A stretch of 64,000 nucleotides of DNA from Caulobacteraceae bacterium. GTDB taxonomy: Bacteria; Pseudomonadota; Alphaproteobacteria; Caulobacterales; Caulobacteraceae. The notes beneath the pieces were generated by a model. That model saw only the letters and a list, made by a program, of their open reading frames with translations, was not told the DNA's origin and ran no database searches. The position numbers and the translations under genes are program-made. Every line of letters starts with the position of its first letter. Positions within the stretch are counted from its first letter, which is position 1. The stretch covers positions 124,001 to 188,000 of the forward strand of contig CANJLH010000003.1 in assembly GCA_947475415.1 (NCBI GenBank), written 5' to 3'. Below, piece after piece: positions 25,182 to 34,047 of this stretch.

Positions 25182-25821
25182 AGAGGCGGCTGTAGAGCGC
25201 GCGCAGCAGGGTGGCGGTCACACCCCAGATATAGCGGTCATCGTGGGTGGCCGCGAAAAAGCGGCGGGTGACGCCATCGGGCGATTCGATCTCGTGCTCG
25301 GCGTAGTTGGTCATGTCCATCAGGAAGCCGAGGGGTGTCTCGAACACATCGGCGACCTCATCGGCGTTGGGTGTCAGGGTGAACCCTGGTCGGATGAAGC
25401 CCACAACCGGGGTGATCAGATAATTGGTGCCGGTGAGAAACGGCGTCATCAGGCCCACCAGATCAACAAAGGCGGGATCGAGGCCCACCTCCTCCTCGGC
25501 CTCCCGAAGCGCCGTCTGCCAGGCGGTCTCGCCCGGATCGCGGCGCCCGCCCGGCAGCGCCACCTGGCCGGTATGACTCCTCAGATTGTCGGAGCGACGG
25601 GTCAGCAGCACCGTCAGACCGTCGTCGCGCTCCACCAAACCAACCAGCACCGCGGCGGGCACATGCGGCGCGGCTGGGTTAACGACCGCCCATGGACTCT
25701 GGTCGATGACGCGGGGACTGGCGCCATCCTGGTCTTCGCCATGATTGAGCGGATCCAGGCGTCCGGCGATCCATTCGCGCCGCTTGGTCGGCGGGGCGTC
25801 AATCACGGCGCGTCCGTCCAT
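25159..25821 (-). CDS. CoA pyrophosphatase-type NUDIX hydrolase
   Basis: 220 aa. The Nudix box GGRRDPGETAWQTALREAEEEVGL fits G-x5-E-x7-R-E-U-x-E-E-x-G-U, and the CoA-type UPF0035 element (LLTRRSDNLRSHTGQVALPGG) lies just before it. Expected to split CoA or acyl-CoA into 3',5'-ADP and 4'-phosphopantetheine. Part of the overlapping minus-strand block between DUF1285 and DUF6111; the block order is common in alphaproteobacteria. Confidence 0.93.
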   Translation of the reverse strand: MDGRAVIDAPPTKRREWIAGRLDPLNHGEDQDGASPRVIDQSPWAVVNPAAPHVPAAVLVGLVERDDGLTVLLTRRSDNLRSHTGQVALPGGRRDPGETAWQTALREAEEEVGLDPAFVDLVGLMTPFLTGTNYLITPVVGFIRPGFTLTPNADEVADVFETPLGFLMDMTNYAEHEIESPDGVTRRFFAATHDDRYIWGVTATLLRALYSRLYEVAPGG

Positions 25822-26381
25822 TCCGGCCCGATGACGAACCAGGCGCCGCCGGAACAGACCGCCATGGCCGGGCCGTCAGGCGTCGCGCGCGGCTCGGACA
25901 TCTCGGCCAACTCATAGAACACCGAGCGGGAGATAAGCGCCTCGAGGCCGCGGCGCACATGCACATAGGGTCTGGGCTCGCCGCTGGACTCATCCACTTC
26001 GACCCGGATGGGATTGTCCGGCCCCGCCGCCACTCGATCGCCGACATTGGTTTCGAACACCAGCGCCTCGCCGACCCGGTCCACGCGCACGGCGACGAAG
26101 GGCGCATCCTCCACCGTCAACCGCATCTTCTCCGCCGGTGTGACCAGCCAGTAGCCGTCAGGGTCCTTGCGCAGGATCGTCGAGAAAAGCCGCACCAAGG
26201 CGTCGCGGTTGATCCGTCCGCCCTCATGAACCCAAGACCCGTCCCGGCGGATGACGATGTCGATTTCGCCGCTGTGGTCGGGATTCCAGAGATGCACTGG
26301 CGGCAGGCCGCGGCCCGGGGCCTGGGCGCGCACCGCCTCGATCGCCTGGTCCAGCGAAACCTTCGTCGCAGAATCCGTCAT
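25803..26381 (-). CDS. DUF1285 domain-containing protein
   Basis: 192 aa cytosolic protein of the DUF1285 family, unknown function, with the typical DIVIRRDGSWVHEGGRINRDALVRLFSTILRKDPDGYWLVTPAEK core and VRVDRV strand. It opens the NUDIX-DUF6111-CCA-GATase overlapping block, with a 19-base overlap into the NUDIX gene. The start at 26381 gives MTDSATKVSLDQ. No catalytic residues can be proposed. Confidence 0.88.
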   Translation of the reverse strand: MTDSATKVSLDQAIEAVRAQAPGRGLPPVHLWNPDHSGEIDIVIRRDGSWVHEGGRINRDALVRLFSTILRKDPDGYWLVTPAEKMRLTVEDAPFVAVRVDRVGEALVFETNVGDRVAAGPDNPIRVEVDESSGEPRPYVHVRRGLEALISRSVFYELAEMSEPRATPDGPAMAVCSGGAWFVIGPEWTDAP

Positions 26382-26423
26382 AGGGCAAAGGTAGGGCGGG
26401 GCGTCCGCGGTCTCAAGCGCCGT

Positions 26424-26939
26424 TCAGATCGGCGCGGCGACCGGTCCCGCCAGATTGTCAGCGCCACCGGCGCTGAGAGCCCGGATCAACAGGCGGTGCG
26501 GATCCACTGGGCCGGGCATAATGATGCGGCCCGCCGGCGCCATGACAAACCCGGCGCGGGCGAAGAACGGCGGATCGCCCACAAGCAGCACCGCGGGATA
26601 ACCGGCGGCGTCCGCAGCTGCGCAGGCCTGCGCCACCAGCCCCAGACCGGCCCCGGACTTGCGCGCTTCCGCCTCCACGGCCAGTGGTCCGAGGAACACC
26701 AGATTGCGCCCGCCTATGCTGATCAGATGCTGGTGGACCACGCCAACAAGCCGGCCATCGCTCCAGGCGCAGAAGGAAAGATCGCCTCGGAAGGTCGCGA
26801 ACTCGCGCACCCTTTCCGAGGACTTGACGAACCGCCCCGGCCCGAAGACGCGCTCAATCAGCGCTTCGGCCAAAAGCGAATCTTCTGGACGTTCCGACTG
26901 GTAGCGGAGCGCTGGGCCCCGGATCGGCTGGGCGGTCAT
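26424..26939 (-). CDS. GNAT-family N-acetyltransferase (YhbS-like)
   Basis: 171 aa from ATG 26939 (MTAQPIRGPALRYQSERPEDS). FLGPLAVEAEARKSGAGLGLVAQA is the acetyl-CoA-binding beta4-alpha3 region, though its loop (SGAGLG) lacks the usual Arg/Gln at the first position. PAVLLVGDPPFFARAGFVMAP is the C-terminal GNAT strand seen in the YhbS/COG3153 group. Substrate unknown. 43 bases downstream of it lies the DUF1285 start on the same strand, so it may lead that operon. A longer frame to 27098 has no ribosome site. Confidence 0.83.
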   Translation of the reverse strand: MTAQPIRGPALRYQSERPEDSLLAEALIERVFGPGRFVKSSERVREFATFRGDLSFCAWSDGRLVGVVHQHLISIGGRNLVFLGPLAVEAEARKSGAGLGLVAQACAAADAAGYPAVLLVGDPPFFARAGFVMAPAGRIIMPGPVDPHRLLIRALSAGGADNLAGPVAAPI

Positions 26940-27151
26940 GGAAATTGGCGGCTTTCGAGGACGGAAATCGGGCGGCGCGGCGCCAGCAAAGGCGCCGCCG
27001 GGCGGTTCAAGCGGACGCGCCAGGAGCGCAGGGTCGAATTCGTCGCATGGTCGGCCTCGAAGCGCCGGGCAAATAGGGCCTTGGTCGCCGCGGGTCAACC
27101 TTATGCACCCGGGTTGCAGCCGCGACCGGCGCAGGCCAAGTTGAGCCGTCC

Positions 27152-28405
27152 ATGTCCGATACCGCCACGCCCGCCGCCACCGCCGCCGATCTGCTTCGTC
27201 GTCGGGGCTATATGTTGTTCTGGTTTTCCAGGGCGATCTCCACCCTCGCCGTGCAGATCTTGAGCGTCGGGCTGGGCTGGGTGGTCTATGAGATCGCCCG
27301 ACGCTCGATGGATGTGAAGCAGGCGTCGCTTTATGTGGGCCTGGTGGGCCTGGCCGCCTTCATCCCGGTGCTGGTGTTGTCGTTGCCGGCGGGAGAATCC
27401 GCCGATCGTCATGACCGCAAGATGATCCAGCTGCTCTGCTTCGCTGGCCAGGCCGTGACGGCGACGCTCCTGGCCTGTGCGATCCATTTTCGCTTCGCCA
27501 CCCTGCCGCTGCTGCTGGCGGTCTCGGCTCTGTTCGGCGTTGCTCGCGCCTACATGGGCCCCGCCGCGTCGGCCTTCGGGCCGATGTTGGTGCCGCGTGA
27601 ATTGCTGCCGCGGGCGATCGCCTGGAATTCCCTGTCGTGGCAGGGCGGGTCAATCCTAGGACCTGCGCTGGGCGGCGTCATCCTGGCGGTCTCGCCGACC
27701 GCCGCCTTCGCCACGGCCGGCGGGCTCTATCTGGTCGCAGCGGTGCTGTTGGCGATGGTCACCGAGAGCGGCAAGCCAGTGGTCAGTCCGGGTTCGCGTT
27801 GGGCGCTGATGAAGGAGGGGCTGGCATATGTCTGGTCGAACCGCATTGTGTTCGGAGCGATCTCGCTGGACCTGTGCGCGGTGCTGCTGGGGGGGGCGAC
27901 GGCGCTGTTGCCAGTGTTCGCCAAAGACGTGCTGCACGCCGGACCAGAGGGATTTGGCCTGCTGCGCGCCGCACCAGCCGTCGGCGCGGCGCTTGTGGGC
28001 CTATGGCTCGCCGCCTATCCGATCCGCCGCCACGCCGGCGTGATCATGTTCTGGGGCGTCGCGGCCTTCGGCGCGGCCACCTTGGTGTTCGGGCTGTCGA
28101 AGTCCCTGCCCCTGTCGCTTCTGGCCCTGGCGATTGTAGGGGGCGCGGACATGCTGTCGGTGTTCGTGCGCCAGACCCTGGTCCAGATCGTAACCCCCGA
28201 TCAGATGCGCGGGCGCGTCTCAGCGGTCTCGTTCCTGTTTATCGGCGCTTCAAACGAACTCGGCGAGTTCGAGAGCGGCGTGGTCGCGCGTCTGCTCGGA
28301 CCGGTGGGCGCGGCGGTGTTTGGCGGCGTCGGCGCCATGGCTGTGACCGGGCTTTGGGCATGGCTTTTTCCCGCCTTGCGCAAGGCTGACCGTCTCGATA
28401 ACTGA
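27152..28405 (+). CDS. MFS transporter, EntS/MFS_3-type exporter
   Basis: 417 aa, about 11-12 transmembrane helices. LPAGESADRHDRKMIQLLC is the MFS motif between helices 2 and 3, and WNSLSWQGGSILGPALGGVI and VTPDQMRGRVSAVSFLFIGASNELGEFESG are typical of the EntS-like subfamily that exports siderophores and drugs. No siderophore genes are nearby, so the cargo is unknown. Start 27152 (MSDTATPAATAADLLRRRGY). Confidence 0.9.
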   Translation: MSDTATPAATAADLLRRRGYMLFWFSRAISTLAVQILSVGLGWVVYEIARRSMDVKQASLYVGLVGLAAFIPVLVLSLPAGESADRHDRKMIQLLCFAGQAVTATLLACAIHFRFATLPLLLAVSALFGVARAYMGPAASAFGPMLVPRELLPRAIAWNSLSWQGGSILGPALGGVILAVSPTAAFATAGGLYLVAAVLLAMVTESGKPVVSPGSRWALMKEGLAYVWSNRIVFGAISLDLCAVLLGGATALLPVFAKDVLHAGPEGFGLLRAAPAVGAALVGLWLAAYPIRRHAGVIMFWGVAAFGAATLVFGLSKSLPLSLLALAIVGGADMLSVFVRQTLVQIVTPDQMRGRVSAVSFLFIGASNELGEFESGVVARLLGPVGAAVFGGVGAMAVTGLWAWLFPALRKADRLDN

Positions 28406-28435
28406 CTTCGTTTCATAGTGATTGGGGGGGACCCA

Positions 28436-29350
28436 ATGGGCCTACTTTCCGGCAAGGTGGTGCTGGTCACCGGCGGCGGCAATGGCATCGGCCGCGAATG
28501 CGCCCTGCTCGCAGCCAAGGAGGGCGCCAAGGTTCTGGTCAACGACCTCGGCGGCGGCTTGCGCGGGGGCGACGAGGGATCGGCTGGTCCGGCGGAAACG
28601 GTCGCCAATGAGATTCGCGCCGCCGGCGGCCAAGCGTCCCACAATTCCGAGAGCATCACCAACTTCGCCGCCGTCCAGGCCATGGTGGACCAGGCGAAAC
28701 GCGAGCTAGGCGGCCTGCACGCCGTGATCAACCCGGCGGGCATCCTGCGCGACTCCATGTTCCATAAGATGGATCCGGCCGACTTTGACAAGGTGGTGGA
28801 AGTCCACCTGCGCGGCGCCTTCAACGTGGCGCGCGCATCAATCGAGCATTTCCGCGACCAGAAGGACGGCGCCTACGTCTTCTTCACCTCCACCTCCGGC
28901 CTCTACGGCAACATCGGCCAGTCCAACTATGGCTCGGCAAAGATGGGCGTCGCTGGCCTGTCGCGGATTATCGCGCTGGAAGGCGCCCGGTCCAACGTGC
29001 GCGCCAATTGCCTGTCGCCGATCGCCTGGACCCGGATGACCCAGTCGGTGCCGGTGACTGACGAGGCCGGACTTGAGCGTCAGCGGGCCATGGCCGCGGC
29101 GATCAGCCCCAATCAGCCGGCACGGGTGGCGATCGCCATGGCGGCCTCGACAATGACAGGTCAGATCATCGGCTGTTCCGGCAACACCGTGGCGGTGTTC
29201 TCGCAGATCCGTGTGGTCGAACAGCTGGACATGGGCGAGAATTGGGATTCGCAGGCGATCCTGGACAGGGCGATTCCGGCGCTCGAACCGCGTTTCCACA
29301 ATGTGGAGAAGAACCCGAGTGCGGGCCTCATTGGGATCAGCGTCGACTGA
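28436..29350 (+). CDS. SDR family oxidoreductase, MFE-2/17-beta-HSD4-like
   Basis: 304 aa. Cofactor motif VTGGGNGIGREC, NDLGGGLRGGDEGSAGPAETVANEI (the insertion characteristic of the peroxisomal multifunctional enzyme 2 dehydrogenase domain), INPAGIL, Ser in FTSTSGLYG and Y-G-S-A-K at the active site are all present. Such enzymes oxidise (3R)-hydroxyacyl-CoA. Start ATG 28436 is preceded by GGGGGGGA; a GTG at 28418 would add six residues. Followed 20 bases later by an acyl-CoA thioesterase-like gene, an acyl-CoA pairing. Confidence 0.9.
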   Translation: MGLLSGKVVLVTGGGNGIGRECALLAAKEGAKVLVNDLGGGLRGGDEGSAGPAETVANEIRAAGGQASHNSESITNFAAVQAMVDQAKRELGGLHAVINPAGILRDSMFHKMDPADFDKVVEVHLRGAFNVARASIEHFRDQKDGAYVFFTSTSGLYGNIGQSNYGSAKMGVAGLSRIIALEGARSNVRANCLSPIAWTRMTQSVPVTDEAGLERQRAMAAAISPNQPARVAIAMAASTMTGQIIGCSGNTVAVFSQIRVVEQLDMGENWDSQAILDRAIPALEPRFHNVEKNPSAGLIGISVD

Positions 29351-29370
29351 GCCAAAGTCCGGCCGAAGAA

Positions 29371-30219
29371 GTGGAACCTCCGTTGTCCAACCCGACGCTT
29401 GAGCCCTTCTTCGCACCGGACGGCGAGCGCTTTATTCCCAATCCGATCTCCAAGGGCCCTTGGGGCCCCACGACCCTGCATGGCCGGGTGGTTGTCGGCC
29501 TGATGGGCGCGGAGATTGAGCGGCGTCACTGCCCGGCGGAATTCTCCCCCGCTCGGTTGACGGTGGACATGTACAAGCTTCCGGATTTGTCACCGCTGCG
29601 GATGGCCACCCGGGTGGTGCGGGACGGCCTGCGCATCAAGGTGATCGAGGCCGAATTGTTCTCAAACGATACGCCCGTGGCCCTGGCTACCGCCCAGCTT
29701 CTGCGCCGTACCGATGCGCCGCCCGGGGTGGTGTGGACGCCGCCCAACTGGGACGTCCCGCCGCCCGATCAGATCGCACCGCCCACGGACCCCCGGGCGG
29801 CCATGAGCGGCATGTGGGCGATGCGCCCGATCGCCGGCGCTATGGGAACCCATGGCGACCGCAGGGTCTGGATGCTGGAGATCCGCGATCTGGTGGCCGG
29901 CTGGCCCCTGACGCCCTTCGGCCGCGTGGCCTTGGCCGCCGATTTCGCCAGCCCCTTCGCCAACGCCGGCGACCAGGGCCTGGGCTACATCAATTCCGAT
30001 GTGACGGTTTACCTGCACCGAACGCCGGTGACAGGCTGGATCGGCTTCGAGGTCCGCAACCACGGCGCCACTGACGGCGTGGCCATCGGCGACTGCTTTC
30101 TCTATGACGAGCAGGGTCCTATCGGCACGGCCAGCGTCTGCGCCCTCGCCCAGCCGCGAGGCAACATGATGCTCCAGACGGCGCGCCGCTCGACGGATCA
30201 GACCGGCCGGGTCCAATGA
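29371..30219 (+). CDS. Acyl-CoA thioesterase-like (double hotdog) protein
   Basis: About 282 aa. ISKGPWGPTTLHGRVVVGLMG and FSPARLTVDMYKLPDLSPLRMATRVVRDGLRIKVIEAELFSND form a first hotdog; the second half has PLTPFGRVALAADFASPFA and GYINSDVTVYLHRTPVTGWIGFEVRNHG, typical of TesB-like 4HBT_3 proteins. The GTG at 29371 is used as start; TTG 29383 is possible. Pairs with the upstream SDR. Its last 22 bases overlap the convergent gene ending at 30198. Confidence 0.82.
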   Translation: MEPPLSNPTLEPFFAPDGERFIPNPISKGPWGPTTLHGRVVVGLMGAEIERRHCPAEFSPARLTVDMYKLPDLSPLRMATRVVRDGLRIKVIEAELFSNDTPVALATAQLLRRTDAPPGVVWTPPNWDVPPPDQIAPPTDPRAAMSGMWAMRPIAGAMGTHGDRRVWMLEIRDLVAGWPLTPFGRVALAADFASPFANAGDQGLGYINSDVTVYLHRTPVTGWIGFEVRNHGATDGVAIGDCFLYDEQGPIGTASVCALAQPRGNMMLQTARRSTDQTGRVQ

Positions 30220-30593
30220 TAGGCGATGTAGCCGCGCTCCACCATGCGCCTCAGGGCCTCATAGGCCTCGGTCAATTCCTGATAGGCGTTGCGCAGAGCC
30301 GCGAGTTTGGCCGCCTGTGCGGCGCTGAGCACCCCGCCGGAAGTCTCTGAGATCGCCAGAGCCTCGGCGACCCAGTGCGCCCGGGCCTGCGCGGCTGCCA
30401 CGGCCAATCGCTGGAACCTCGCTGAGTCGGCCTCTCCGACCACCGGGCGCATCACCGAAACATTGGCTGCATAGGCGGTGTAGTCGATCTGCTCCAGATG
30501 CCCGCGCAGGCGCTTCTGAGTGATCGGATCGTCGGACTCCGGCTCGAAATGATCCGCCATGCGGCGGTAGCTGGATGTGCGGCTGCTCGACAT
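30198..30593 (-). CDS. Conserved-looking helical protein of unknown function
   Basis: 131 aa, not recognised. Soluble, predicted mostly helical: DPITQKRLRGHLEQIDYTAYAANVSVM, AARAHWVAEALAI-type Ala-rich segment, and a C-terminal NAYQELTEAYEALRRMVERGYIAY helix. GGGGAAGAC precedes the ATG at 30593. Sits opposite the thioesterase with a 22-base 3' overlap and shares a 207-base divergent region with the OmpA-lipoprotein gene. No signal peptide or membrane segment. Confidence 0.65.
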   Translation of the reverse strand: MSSSRTSSYRRMADHFEPESDDPITQKRLRGHLEQIDYTAYAANVSVMRPVVGEADSARFQRLAVAAAQARAHWVAEALAISETSGGVLSAAQAAKLAALRNAYQELTEAYEALRRMVERGYIAYHWTRPV

Positions 30594-30652
30594 TTTGTCT
30601 TCCCCGGTCCGGGATGGGCCCTTCTAGGCGGCCAGAGTGTGCCGAATGACGC

Positions 30653-30667
30653 TTAACGTTGCATTAT
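30653..30667 (+). promoter_or_regulatory. Near-match to a CtrA box (TTAA-N7-TTAA)
   Basis: TTAA at 30653-30656 and TTAT at 30664-30667 are separated by seven bases, one mismatch from the full CtrA recognition sequence of Caulobacterales. It is 134 bases before the OmpA-lipoprotein ATG and 60 bases from the divergent gene. A single imperfect site; could be chance. Confidence 0.3.
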
Positions 30668-30800
30668 GATCGCCGGCCCGGGCGTCGCGCCACCAATTCG
30701 CCACATTTCCCGAATGGTGAGACGCCTGTTGACTGTCCCATCTCAGCACAGCATGGCGATCGGGACTTGGGGCGAATCTCAGGGTTTGAGGGAGTTGCAA

Positions 30801-31367
30801 ATGCGTATTGGCAAGATGGTGATGGTGGCGGCAAGCATGCTGGCCATTGGTCTGGCGGCATCCGGGTGCGCCACCAAGAAGTTCGTCAATGAACAGATCG
30901 CACCCCTGTCCTCTCGGGTGGGCGCCCATGACCAGCGCATTGAGCAGTTGGACAAGACCGCCCACGAAGCCCTCGATCGCGCCACCGCGGCCGGAATGCT
31001 CGCCGAAGGCAAGTTCCTGTACTCCATGGTGCTCAGCGACGACGGCGTGCGCTTCCAGACCGGCAAGGCCGGCCTTTCTGACGAAGCCATCGCGCGTCTG
31101 CAGCAATTCGCCCAGCGCCTGAACAGCGAGAACAAGAACGTCTATGTGGAGATCCAGGGCCACACAGACTCCACCGGATCGCCGGAAATCAACTACCGAC
31201 TTGGACTGGATCGGGCCGAGGCCGTGCGCCGCTATCTGAACCAGCAAGGCGTGGCATTGAACCGGATGAGCACCATCTCCTACGGGGCCGATGCTCCGGT
31301 GCAGCCCAACGACACCCGCGAGGGTCGAACCGCCAACCGCCGCGTGGTGCTGATCGTCCTGGCGTAG
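30801..31367 (+). CDS. OmpA-family outer-membrane lipoprotein
   Basis: 188 aa. Lipobox LAASGC (Cys about residue 23), an Lpp-like coiled coil (FVNEQIAPLSSRVGAHDQRIEQLDKTAHEALDRA) and a C-terminal OmpA peptidoglycan-binding domain (YVEIQGHTDSTGSPEINYRLGLDRAEAVRRYL...ANRRVVLIVL) with the diaminopimelate-binding Asp/Arg region. It would tether outer membrane to peptidoglycan, similar to Pal but without the Tol genes nearby. Start 30801 follows GAGGGAG. A hairpin repeat lies right after the stop. Confidence 0.9.
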   Translation: MRIGKMVMVAASMLAIGLAASGCATKKFVNEQIAPLSSRVGAHDQRIEQLDKTAHEALDRATAAGMLAEGKFLYSMVLSDDGVRFQTGKAGLSDEAIARLQQFAQRLNSENKNVYVEIQGHTDSTGSPEINYRLGLDRAEAVRRYLNQQGVALNRMSTISYGADAPVQPNDTREGRTANRRVVLIVLA

Positions 31368-31370
31368 ACC

Positions 31371-31480
31371 CTGAAGCCTTCAGATCGAATCGGTCTGAAG
31401 GCTCATTCAGAGCCTAGGTTTTTGAATTTAAAGCAAGATTACACGATCAGACGATTTCCGTCTTATCAAAATGCGCTCTA
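31371..31480 (+). repeat. Two-hairpin intergenic element, diverged member C (also terminator-like)
   Basis: AGCCTTCAGATC (31375-31386) pairs with GGTCTGAAGGCT (31392-31403; one G-T pair) around GAATC, giving a 12-bp stem; a T5 run follows at 31419-31423. The second stem, GATCAGACG (31445-31453) with CGTCTTATC (31459-31467), has one mismatch. Architecture (hairpin, AT-rich linker, hairpin, directly after a stop codon) resembles copies A and B but the bases differ. It may also terminate the OmpA-lipoprotein transcript. Confidence 0.6.
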
Positions 31481-31687
31481 TGGGGCGGCGAACTGCGCCT
31501 TGCGGACCTGACTGGGGGCCCGACGGGTCTCCAGGGTCTGCGGTGTCACCGCGCTAGGCGCACCGGTGGAAATCCTGCGCCAGCGCCACTCATAGGCCCG
31601 AAGCCACACAAAGCCGCCTGCCGTCATCCGGCGTGGGAGAAGCGCGAAACTGCGAATCCAGGGCGGTTCGTTCGTCGTCATCCTCAT
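31478..31687 (-). CDS. Possible small basic protein
   Basis: About 69 aa. The segment WIRSFALLPRRMTAGGFVWLRAYEWRWRR resembles the short basic, Trp-rich hypothetical proteins found in Caulobacterales genomes (pattern FA-LP-R...-G--VWL--YE-R), which is the only reason to call it. Possible ATGs at 31687 and 31681; neither has a strong ribosome site. Its 3' end abuts repeat element C. Could be non-coding. Confidence 0.35.
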   Translation of the reverse strand: MRMTTNEPPWIRSFALLPRRMTAGGFVWLRAYEWRWRRISTGAPSAVTPQTLETRRAPSQVRKAQFAAP

Positions 31688-31820
31688 GCTCACCAATCCA
31701 GAGGCCGAAACCTGAACGCATAATGCCGCAGTCAGGCCCTAGGCGCCGTTCACAAGTTCAGCCTTGGAAAACAATGACTAGGACTGTTGCGAGAATGCCG
31801 CAAAATGCGGCTCGACCGTC

Positions 31821-32852
31821 TCAGTCCACGGGCGGATAGGCGTGCCGCATCCCCTGCGGATCGAACGCGCCACCTTCCTCTAGATATGTCGGCCCAACGG
31901 GGACCTTGCCGTGGCCGCCGGGTATGTCGAGAACATAGGCGGGCTGGCACAGACCTGACAGGCGGCCGCGAATCGCCCGCATCAGCGCCTGACCCTCTTC
32001 CAGGGTTGTGCGCAGGTGTGCGGTGCCGGGCGCCAGGTCGGCATGGTGCAGGTAATAGGGCTTGATCCGCGTTTCCACGAAGGCCCGCATCAGGGTCTCG
32101 AGAACTTCGGCGGAATCGTTGACCCCCTTGAGCAGCACGGTCTGGCTGACCATGGCGACGCCGGCGTCGATGATCCGTGCACAGGCGGCCCGGGCTGCCG
32201 GCGTGAGTTCGCGCGGATGGTTGGCGTGCAGCGCCACATAGACGGTCTGGCGCGCGGACTTTAGCGCCGCGATCAGCTCATCGGTGACCGCGTCCGGGTC
32301 GGCCACCGGCAAGCGCGTATGGACCCGCAGAATCTTCACATGTTCGATCCGGGCCAAACGGTCCGCGACGTTCGCCAGCCGGCGTGGCGACAGAACCAGC
32401 GGATCACCCCCGGTGAGGATCACCTCCCAGATCTCCGGGTGGGCCGCGACATAGCCCATGGCGGCGTCGAGTTCCTCCGCGCTCATGGTCCCGCCTCCCG
32501 GCCCCACTGTCTCGCGCCGAAAGCAGAACCGGCAGTAGATGGCGCAGGCGTGGGTGACCTTCAGCAGCACCCGATCGGGGTATCGATGGACAACGCCGGC
32601 GACCGGACTGTGGGCATCGTCGCCGATAGGATCGGCACGCTCGGTGAGCTGGATTGCAAGTTCTGCGACCTGGGGAAGCACCTGTAGGCCAATGGGATCG
32701 GCCAGGTCCGCAGGATTTATCAGGGCGGCGATGGCTGGCGTGACCGCCACGGCGTAGCGGTCGGCGACGGAGCCCAGTAAGTCTGCGCGCCCCGGTGCGA
32801 TCAGACCGGCGGCGGCGAGCGCAGCGGGCGAGCGAAGGGTGGAGCCGGTCAT
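31821..32852 (-). CDS. epmB: EF-P lysine 2,3-aminomutase-like radical SAM enzyme (EpmB/KamA family)
   Basis: 343 aa. Radical-SAM cluster motif C103-x3-C107-x2-C110 in THACAIYCRFCFRR, with LTGGDPL and RVHTRLPV of lysine aminomutases and a C-terminal PLP-Lys region (LDIPGGHGKVPVGP). At this short length and beside epmA and efp, it is best read as EpmB, which turns lysine into (R)-beta-lysine for EF-P. Start ATG 32852 (MTGSTLRSPAALAAAGL) fits the family N-terminus; a TTG at 32888 would add 12 residues. Confidence 0.9.
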   Translation of the reverse strand: MTGSTLRSPAALAAAGLIAPGRADLLGSVADRYAVAVTPAIAALINPADLADPIGLQVLPQVAELAIQLTERADPIGDDAHSPVAGVVHRYPDRVLLKVTHACAIYCRFCFRRETVGPGGGTMSAEELDAAMGYVAAHPEIWEVILTGGDPLVLSPRRLANVADRLARIEHVKILRVHTRLPVADPDAVTDELIAALKSARQTVYVALHANHPRELTPAARAACARIIDAGVAMVSQTVLLKGVNDSAEVLETLMRAFVETRIKPYYLHHADLAPGTAHLRTTLEEGQALMRAIRGRLSGLCQPAYVLDIPGGHGKVPVGPTYLEEGGAFDPQGMRHAYPPVD

Positions 32853-32894
32853 GCCGCGGCTAAGGCGCGTGAAGCAAGCCGTCGTCAAGGCCTC

Positions 32895-33926
32895 TCAAGC
32901 TAGCGGCGTCCAGATCACCTGCTCGATCCGGCCGGCCCCGGCGGCCAACATCACCAGCCGGTCGAATCCCAGCGCCGCCCCCGACGCCGGCGGCATCTGG
33001 GCCAGGGCCGCCAGGAAATCCTCGTCAATGGGATATCTTTCCCCGTAAACCCGCGCCTTCTCGTCCATCTCCGCCTCGAAGCGCCGACGCTGCTCCGCCG
33101 GATCGGTTAGCTCGCCGAAGGCGTTGGCCAGTTCCACCCCGCAGGCGTAGAGCTCGAATCGTTCGGCCACCCGCGGGTCGTCGGGCTTTGGCCGGGCCAG
33201 AGCAGCCTCTGATGTGGGGTAATCGGACAGGATCACCGGCCGCCCGATGCCCAGGTGCGGCTCAATCTTCTGCACCAGCACCCGGCTGAAAACGTCGGCC
33301 CAGACATCATCGTCGGCCACACGCACGCCGACCTGGCCAGCCGCGGCCGCCAGGCCCTCCCGGTCGTCCAGATGGGCCAGCAGGTCGATCCCTGCGAAGA
33401 TTTCGAACGCCTCGACGACAGTGATCCTCTGCGGTTCGGCGAAAGGATCAGCCTCTTGCCCCCGCCAGGTCAGCCGCCTCGTTCCCGCCGTCTCCGCCGC
33501 CAGGGCCAGGATCTCCTTGCAGTCCGCCATTAGCGTTTCGTAGGGCGCATCGGCGCGATACCACTCCAACATGGTGAACTCCGGATGGTGCAGCGGACCA
33601 CGCTCGCGGTTGCGCCACACCTTGGCGACAGCGAAAATCCGCTCTTCTCCCGCAGCCAACAGCTTCTTCGCCGCAAATTCCGGCGAGGTATGCAGATAAA
33701 GCGGCCGGCGCGCGCCGTCTGGCCCGATCGCCTCAGTGGCGAAGGCGTGCAGATGCGCCTCATTGCCTGGAGAAACCTGCAGGGCGGCGGCGTCAACTTC
33801 GGTGAAGCCCCAGGCTTCGAACCGCCCCCGCAGCGCCGAAAGGATAGCGTTGCGCGCCAGCAGGAATGGCCGGCGGTCAACGTGGATGTCTCGGCTCCAC
33901 CAGGGAGAAGGTCGGTCAACAGGCAA
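32895..33926 (-). CDS. epmA: Elongation factor P--(R)-beta-lysine ligase
   Basis: 343 aa class II lysyl-tRNA-synthetase-like enzyme without an anticodon-binding domain (GenX/PoxA/YjeA). Motif 2 region [27 protein letters not shown] and motif 3 [15 protein letters not shown] are intact; AFATEAIG and [14 protein letters not shown] match too. It adenylates beta-lysine and attaches it to the conserved EF-P lysine. The start is TTG at 33926. Divergent from efp with a 121-base shared promoter region and upstream of epmB on the same strand. Confidence 0.93.
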   Translation of the reverse strand: MPVDRPSPWWSRDIHVDRRPFLLARNAILSALRGRFEAWGFTEVDAAALQVSPGNEAHLHAFATEAIGPDGARRPLYLHTSPEFAAKKLLAAGEERIFAVAKVWRNRERGPLHHPEFTMLEWYRADAPYETLMADCKEILALAAETAGTRRLTWRGQEADPFAEPQRITVVEAFEIFAGIDLLAHLDDREGLAAAAGQVGVRVADDDVWADVFSRVLVQKIEPHLGIGRPVILSDYPTSEAALARPKPDDPRVAERFELYACGVELANAFGELTDPAEQRRRFEAEMDEKARVYGERYPIDEDFLAALAQMPPASGAALGFDRLVMLAAGAGRIEQVIWTPLA

Positions 33927-34047
33927 GCGGCGGGTCCGGTCGAAGTGCGAAGAAACTGGCGATCCTGGCGGCGATCGCTATAGAGGCGGCCAACCAATCA
34001 CAACCCGCGGGCGCCTCAAGTCCGCGCCCGGCATCGAGGTATCTGCA

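Noticed and set aside
31688..31820. Possible gene or RNA between the small basic ORF and epmB
   Set aside because: Only 133 bp with no coding pattern, hairpin or promoter that I could support.
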